Shown: positions 60,926-64,000 of the stretch, piece by piece
Numbering within the stretch: the first letter of the stretch is position 1
How the letters are laid out: every line of letters begins with the position of its first letter
Source of the DNA: Burkholderia sp. Ac-20365
GTDB lineage: Bacteria; Pseudomonadota; Gammaproteobacteria; Burkholderiales; Burkholderiaceae
NCBI RefSeq assembly: GCF_017104715.1
Contig: NZ_JAAGPI010000008.1
Coordinates: forward strand, 279,390-343,389
DNA: 64,000 nucleotides
Direction: 5' to 3'
Notes under the pieces: model-generated
The model's database searches: none
What the model was told of the DNA's origin: nothing
Seen by the model: the letters and a program-made list of their open reading frames with translations, nothing else
Position numbers and translations under genes: made by a program

Positions 60926-62380
60926 TTATCGTGGCCTGATCGAATTCAGCAATGCATTGTTCAATGTATCGCCCAGATTCATGTTCTTGAAGAAGCCCAA
61001 TGAATTGACGGTTGCGTTGATTGTCGTCAGTGCCTGAATATTCTGGTTATTGAGTGTGTTCTGGATAACCGCGCCCGACAGCCCCTGCACGGAGCCTTGC
61101 TGCGCGATATTGCCGCCGCCATTCTGCAAGATCGATCCCATGTTCGCCGCCGCGAGCGCCTGCGCCTGCTGCGTCGTCATGTTGCTCAGGTCCGGAATAT
61201 TGAAGCTGGTCTGCGTGACGAGATTGCCGTTCACGTAAGCCACCCTCGACAGGCCGAACGAGACCTTCAGGCCGTTTGCCACATCGAAACCGCCGCGCAT
61301 CGAGTCGAGTTTTTCTTCGCTGATGGCGACGATCGTTTTCGACGACCAGTTCGGATCTTCCGTGTCCACTCGCGCATCGACTTCGCGCACGCGCGCGGGG
61401 GGCGTGTCGTTGCGCGCAGCCTGCGGCACGGCAATGGGCACCGCATACGACACGGGCGCCTTGATCTGTTGTGCTGGCGGCTGTTCTGGCGTTTGTGCAA
61501 ATGCATGTGTCGAAGCACGCGCATCGTTTTGCACGCTCGTTGCCGCACGCGCCGCCGGCACGGCAACCGGCCGCGCATAAGAGACGGGCGGCTTCACGCT
61601 CTCGCGCACATTCGCAAGCGGATCGGGATGCGCGGGCGACACGGGGGGCGGTGTCGGCGTGGCATCGAGAGTCAGTTGCTCATGTTGCATCGAGCGCGGT
61701 TGCGCGTGTTCTTCCATGTTTTTTTCGCGTGGCGCTTCGACTTGCTGGGCTTTACGCGCGGGAACCGCGATCGGTGCCGCATAGGACACCGGAAGCGGTT
61801 CTACGTGCGCTTGAGCCTCTTGTGCGTCAACGGGCACTGCTGCTGTTGCGTCAGGCGCGTCCTGGTGTTCGACTGCATCGCGCTGCGCGAGCACATCGCT
61901 TTCGCTTGAAGACGGGGACGAAGACACAGACGGCGTCGCAGATGCATCGACGGCGTATTGCGCTTCGTTGACGACGGCTTCGTTCGTCGCGTGAATGGCT
62001 TCGTTATTGGCTTCGTTACTGGCAGCAACCTGTTGCGCTTCGTTCTCCGCTTCTTCAGCGGCCTCCCTGCGTGGCAAGACAACAGCAATGGGCGCCGCAT
62101 ACGACACGGGCGCCTCGCGAATGCCTTCGCTGTCTGCGGAAAATGCGCGCGGCGTTTGCGCCGGGAACGCATCGACGACGGCTTGCGTGATGGCATCCGT
62201 CGCCGCCGAAGGCGCGGCATCGCGCAGCACGAGCGGTTCGATCGATCCACCCATGACATCCGGCGCCGCCGCCGAAGCCGCGGCCGGCGCACCCTGTTCG
62301 AACGCATGCGCGCCGAACGTCACCATCGAGCCACATAACATCGTGGCAATACTGGCGAGTTTTCGGGTCTCCGTTCTCAT
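60926..62380 (-). CDS. Exported protein with four PVSYAxPIAVP repeats and an LDxxRGG motif
   Basis: The 484-residue precursor has a signal peptide (LCGSMVTFGAHA). Residues 30-340 are Ala/Pro/Glu-rich and unstructured, with four near-identical motifs: PVSYAAPIAVVLP, PVSYAAPIAVPAR, PVSYARPVAVPAA and PVSYAVPIAVPQA. Then comes ISEEKLDSMRGG (RGG at 362-364), resembling a double-glycine processing site, and a 120-residue C-terminal domain (FDVANGLKVSFGLSRVAYVN to LGDTLNNALLNSIRPR) with VIQNTLNNQNIQ. The C39-type peptidase gene lies immediately upstream, 8 bases away, so cleavage after RGG is plausible. No family function is known to me. Confidence 0.7.
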   Translation of the reverse strand: MRTETRKLASIATMLCGSMVTFGAHAFEQGAPAAASAAAPDVMGGSIEPLVLRDAAPSAATDAITQAVVDAFPAQTPRAFSADSEGIREAPVSYAAPIAVVLPRREAAEEAENEAQQVAASNEANNEAIHATNEAVVNEAQYAVDASATPSVSSSPSSSESDVLAQRDAVEHQDAPDATAAVPVDAQEAQAHVEPLPVSYAAPIAVPARKAQQVEAPREKNMEEHAQPRSMQHEQLTLDATPTPPPVSPAHPDPLANVRESVKPPVSYARPVAVPAARAATSVQNDARASTHAFAQTPEQPPAQQIKAPVSYAVPIAVPQAARNDTPPARVREVDARVDTEDPNWSSKTIVAISEEKLDSMRGGFDVANGLKVSFGLSRVAYVNGNLVTQTSFNIPDLSNMTTQQAQALAAANMGSILQNGGGNIAQQGSVQGLSGAVIQNTLNNQNIQALTTINATVNSLGFFKNMNLGDTLNNALLNSIRPR

Positions 62381-62388
62381 GATGGCCC

Positions 62389-63078
62389 TCAGAAGTCACT
62401 CGCGCCGTGCTTCGGCATCACGGTGAAGAACAGGCCGTCGCGATTGACGCCCGTATAGAGCGGCGCGGGCGGTGCGACTCGCCAGTCGACGGGATCGTTG
62501 AAGATCCCGACGCCAGGTTTGTTATGGATGACGAACAGGACCTGGTCTTCCCATTTCGTCCTGAAACTCTTCAGCGGCACGGGCCGCGTCCCCGTCGCGG
62601 GATCGCCGATCAGCACGCGGTCGTTCTTCAACCCTTTCACCACGACAAAGTGGTGATAGCCGCTTTCGCTGATCAGCACGATCGCGGGCGTATTCGTTTC
62701 GACGAGCTTTTCGAGCGGCAGCTCATAGCCATCCGCGATAAAGCCGCGCCGTTCGAGAAAGTGCTTGATGTCGAGCAGCGAAAACCCCTCCGTGCGGATC
62801 TTCGCCTGATCGCCGTTCTCGAACATCTCCTGAAATGCGGTCTGCTCGCTCACCGGATAGTTGTACTGAAACGTGAGCAGCGTCGCCACGGCTGCCGACC
62901 CGCAACTGAAGTCGAACTGCTGCTTGATGGTGCGCTTGAAGCGGGCCTCTTTCAGGCTCGTCACGTGCATCGCGTAACCCGCGCCCGACGGCTCGTAGAT
63001 CGTGATCGGATCGGCGCGCGCCGCCGTTGCCGCCGTCAGCGCGCACGCTAGCAACCACATGGCTCCCTGGCGTTTCAT
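62389..63078 (-). CDS. Periplasmic C39-type cysteine peptidase
   Basis: The 229-residue precursor has a signal peptide (WLLACALTAATAARA) and a stand-alone C39 peptidase domain: Cys59 in QQFDFSCGSAAVATLL, His142/143 in GYHHFVVVKGL and Asp159 in VLIGDPATG form the expected triad. Unlike bacteriocin exporters it lacks transporter domains, so it must act in the periplasm, as FapD does. Genes on both sides encode exported proteins with LDxxRGG motifs, the likely substrates. It starts three bases after the preceding stop codon. Confidence 0.82.
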   Translation of the reverse strand: MKRQGAMWLLACALTAATAARADPITIYEPSGAGYAMHVTSLKEARFKRTIKQQFDFSCGSAAVATLLTFQYNYPVSEQTAFQEMFENGDQAKIRTEGFSLLDIKHFLERRGFIADGYELPLEKLVETNTPAIVLISESGYHHFVVVKGLKNDRVLIGDPATGTRPVPLKSFRTKWEDQVLFVIHNKPGVGIFNDPVDWRVAPPAPLYTGVNRDGLFFTVMPKHGASDF

Positions 63079-63081
63079 CGC

Positions 63082-63510
63082 TCATTCCCCAAAGCGCACG
63101 TTGACGATCGTCGCGTTCTGGATCAGCACGTTCGCCCCCGTGTTCTGTATCACGGTGGGCAAGCCGCTCGCATTCGAGAACGAGCCGCCCGCAATCACAT
63201 TCGAGCCGGTGTCCACGCCGCGCGCGGTATTGTTCGCGACCGTGCCTTGCAGGTTCATGTCGTTGAAGACCGCTTCGCCGCCGCGATGCGCATCGAGCTG
63301 CTCGGCCGTCATCGCGACACCGAAGGTCGCGTCGGCCGGGACCACCGGTGCGGGCGATGCGGTGCCGGGAACAGTGGCAACAATGGGTGCGACCGACGTA
63401 TCCGCTTGCACGGGAGAACGCAGTTCGCCGGCATAAACATGGGCTGCGAAGCCCGGCAGTCCGATGACGACAGGCAGTACCACCTTCGCAATGCGTTTGA
63501 ACGCCTGCAT
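63082..63510 (-). CDS. Small exported protein with an LDxxRGG motif, probable peptidase substrate
   Basis: The 142-residue precursor has a signal peptide (KVVLPVVIGLPGFAAHVYA) and a 50-residue Pro/Ala/Val-rich stretch. MTAEQLDAHRGG (RGG at 76-78) follows, then a 64-residue tail (EAVFNDMNLQGTVANNTARG, later LPTVIQNTGANVLIQNATIV) rich in Asn, Gly and Val. The tail has the Q-x4-N-x3-Q look of short amyloid-type strands. AGGAG precedes the ATG at 63508-63510. Cleavage after RGG by the adjacent C39-type enzyme would release the tail. Confidence 0.75.
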   Translation of the reverse strand: MQAFKRIAKVVLPVVIGLPGFAAHVYAGELRSPVQADTSVAPIVATVPGTASPAPVVPADATFGVAMTAEQLDAHRGGEAVFNDMNLQGTVANNTARGVDTGSNVIAGGSFSNASGLPTVIQNTGANVLIQNATIVNVRFGE

Positions 63511-63711
63511 GGTTGTCTCCTGGTGCTTCGCCTGACCGCGCGACGACGCCTTGCAGCGCGTAGAGCGGCGTGCGGCGAAGTACGATTTGTGCGACCTTCG
63601 CCCGGCGCGGCAACCCCGTGCGCCATGACGATGGAACAGAAGCCGTGGAGCGCGAACGCCCCACGGCACATCACACAACGACTTGTCGACGCTAACTGTC
63701 CTGGTGGACGG

Positions 63712-64000
63712 TTAGTGACCGACAGTCAGGTTCGCCTGCACAGTGACTGCCTGCTGCACGAGCGACGCCATGCCGCTGTTCTGGTTCAGAACCATCACGC
63801 CAGCTGCCGATTGAGCTGCGCTCGCCATGTTGTTCGACATGTCGAATGAGCCCGTCGTCATCGTGACCGTTCCGCCAGCACCGCCAGCACCGCCTGCGCC
63901 ACCCGTGCCTGCGCCGCCCGCTGCCGCCGTCGCCGCTGCTGCTGCACCTGCGCCACCTGCACCGCCTGCGCCACCCGTTGCGTTGCCGCCGTTGCCGGCC
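63712..64000 (-). CDS. Gly/Ala-rich exported protein, N-terminus beyond the window
   Basis: The last 95 residues are visible. About 45 residues are almost pure Gly/Ala with some Thr (GGAGGAGGAGAAAATAAAGG type). The rest is TVTMTTGSFDMSNNMASAAQ, a QSAAGVMVLNQNSGMASLVQ segment and QAVTVQANLTVGH. The ending shares the N-Q-N-x-G and Q-x-x-V style of the two RGG proteins. The composition and position, 201 bases upstream of the first RGG gene, suggest it belongs to the same fibre- or surface-protein locus. Whether it also has an LDxxRGG motif cannot be seen. Confidence 0.65.
   Translation of the reverse strand, partial: AGNGGNATGGAGGAGGAGAAAAATAAAGGAGTGGAGGAGGAGGTVTMTTGSFDMSNNMASAAQSAAGVMVLNQNSGMASLVQQAVTVQANLTVGH

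Noticed and set aside
1..64000. tRNA, rRNA, insertion sequence or prophage genes
   Set aside because: I found no tRNA-like cloverleaf, rRNA segment, transposase, integrase or phage structural gene in the window.

Overview
The window is high-GC DNA that reads as a chromosome or megaplasmid segment of a Burkholderiaceae bacterium, most likely Paraburkholderia or Burkholderia. The support is a BpeEF-OprC/CeoAB-OpcM-type efflux operon with its LysR regulator and llpE, the flhDC pair, a large NAD-dependent glutamate dehydrogenase, a DUF4148 protein and Burkholderia-style small proteins. This placement is inferred from gene content only.

Layout. 1-5.9 kb: the edge of a glycosyltransferase-51 protein, an FAD amine oxidase, a TetR regulator, a lone aroQ, a lipoprotein and small proteins. 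6-11.9 kb: a trans-4-hydroxyproline catabolic locus, with a PAS-AraC regulator, a three-subunit D-hydroxyproline dehydrogenase and the epimerase on the minus strand, and the deaminase facing away from them. An exact 18-bp sequence occurs in inverted orientation in front of each transcription unit. 12-16.8 kb: an atypical response regulator, two MFS transporters, a small hypothetical protein and DoxX. 17-28.5 kb: deoR and an eight-gene operon (deoC, ALDH16, mutarotase, kinase, sugar ABC transporter) preceded by a 15/16 match to the E. coli DeoR operator. 29.5-36.7 kb: two Hsp20 genes, a TPR-GT9 protein, small proteins, XRE and GNAT genes, a 2OG oxygenase and a decayed TetR gene. 36.7-38.7 kb: a 1-kb region rich in TGTAAC/GTTACA, then flhDC. 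38.8-49.2 kb: mntH and the RND efflux operon with its divergent LysR gene. 49.3-59 kb: a DUF4148 protein, a candidate 22-residue peptide gene, a purine nucleoside permease-family protein, a cation exporter, selD and the NAD-glutamate dehydrogenase. 59.4-64 kb: an outer-membrane barrel with an N-terminal coiled coil, facing a minus-strand operon that encodes a periplasmic C39-type peptidase and three secreted proteins. Two of these proteins carry an LDxxRGG motif.

Two things stand out. First, a long, almost fully self-complementary repeat of about 750 bp occurs five times (about 3.2, 17.8, 28.6, 40.2 and 51.1 kb), always between genes and usually flush against a stop codon. Second, the right-hand C39 peptidase locus looks like a self-contained processing and export system for small, possibly fibre-forming proteins; it resembles Fap amyloid loci in architecture but is not one that I can name.
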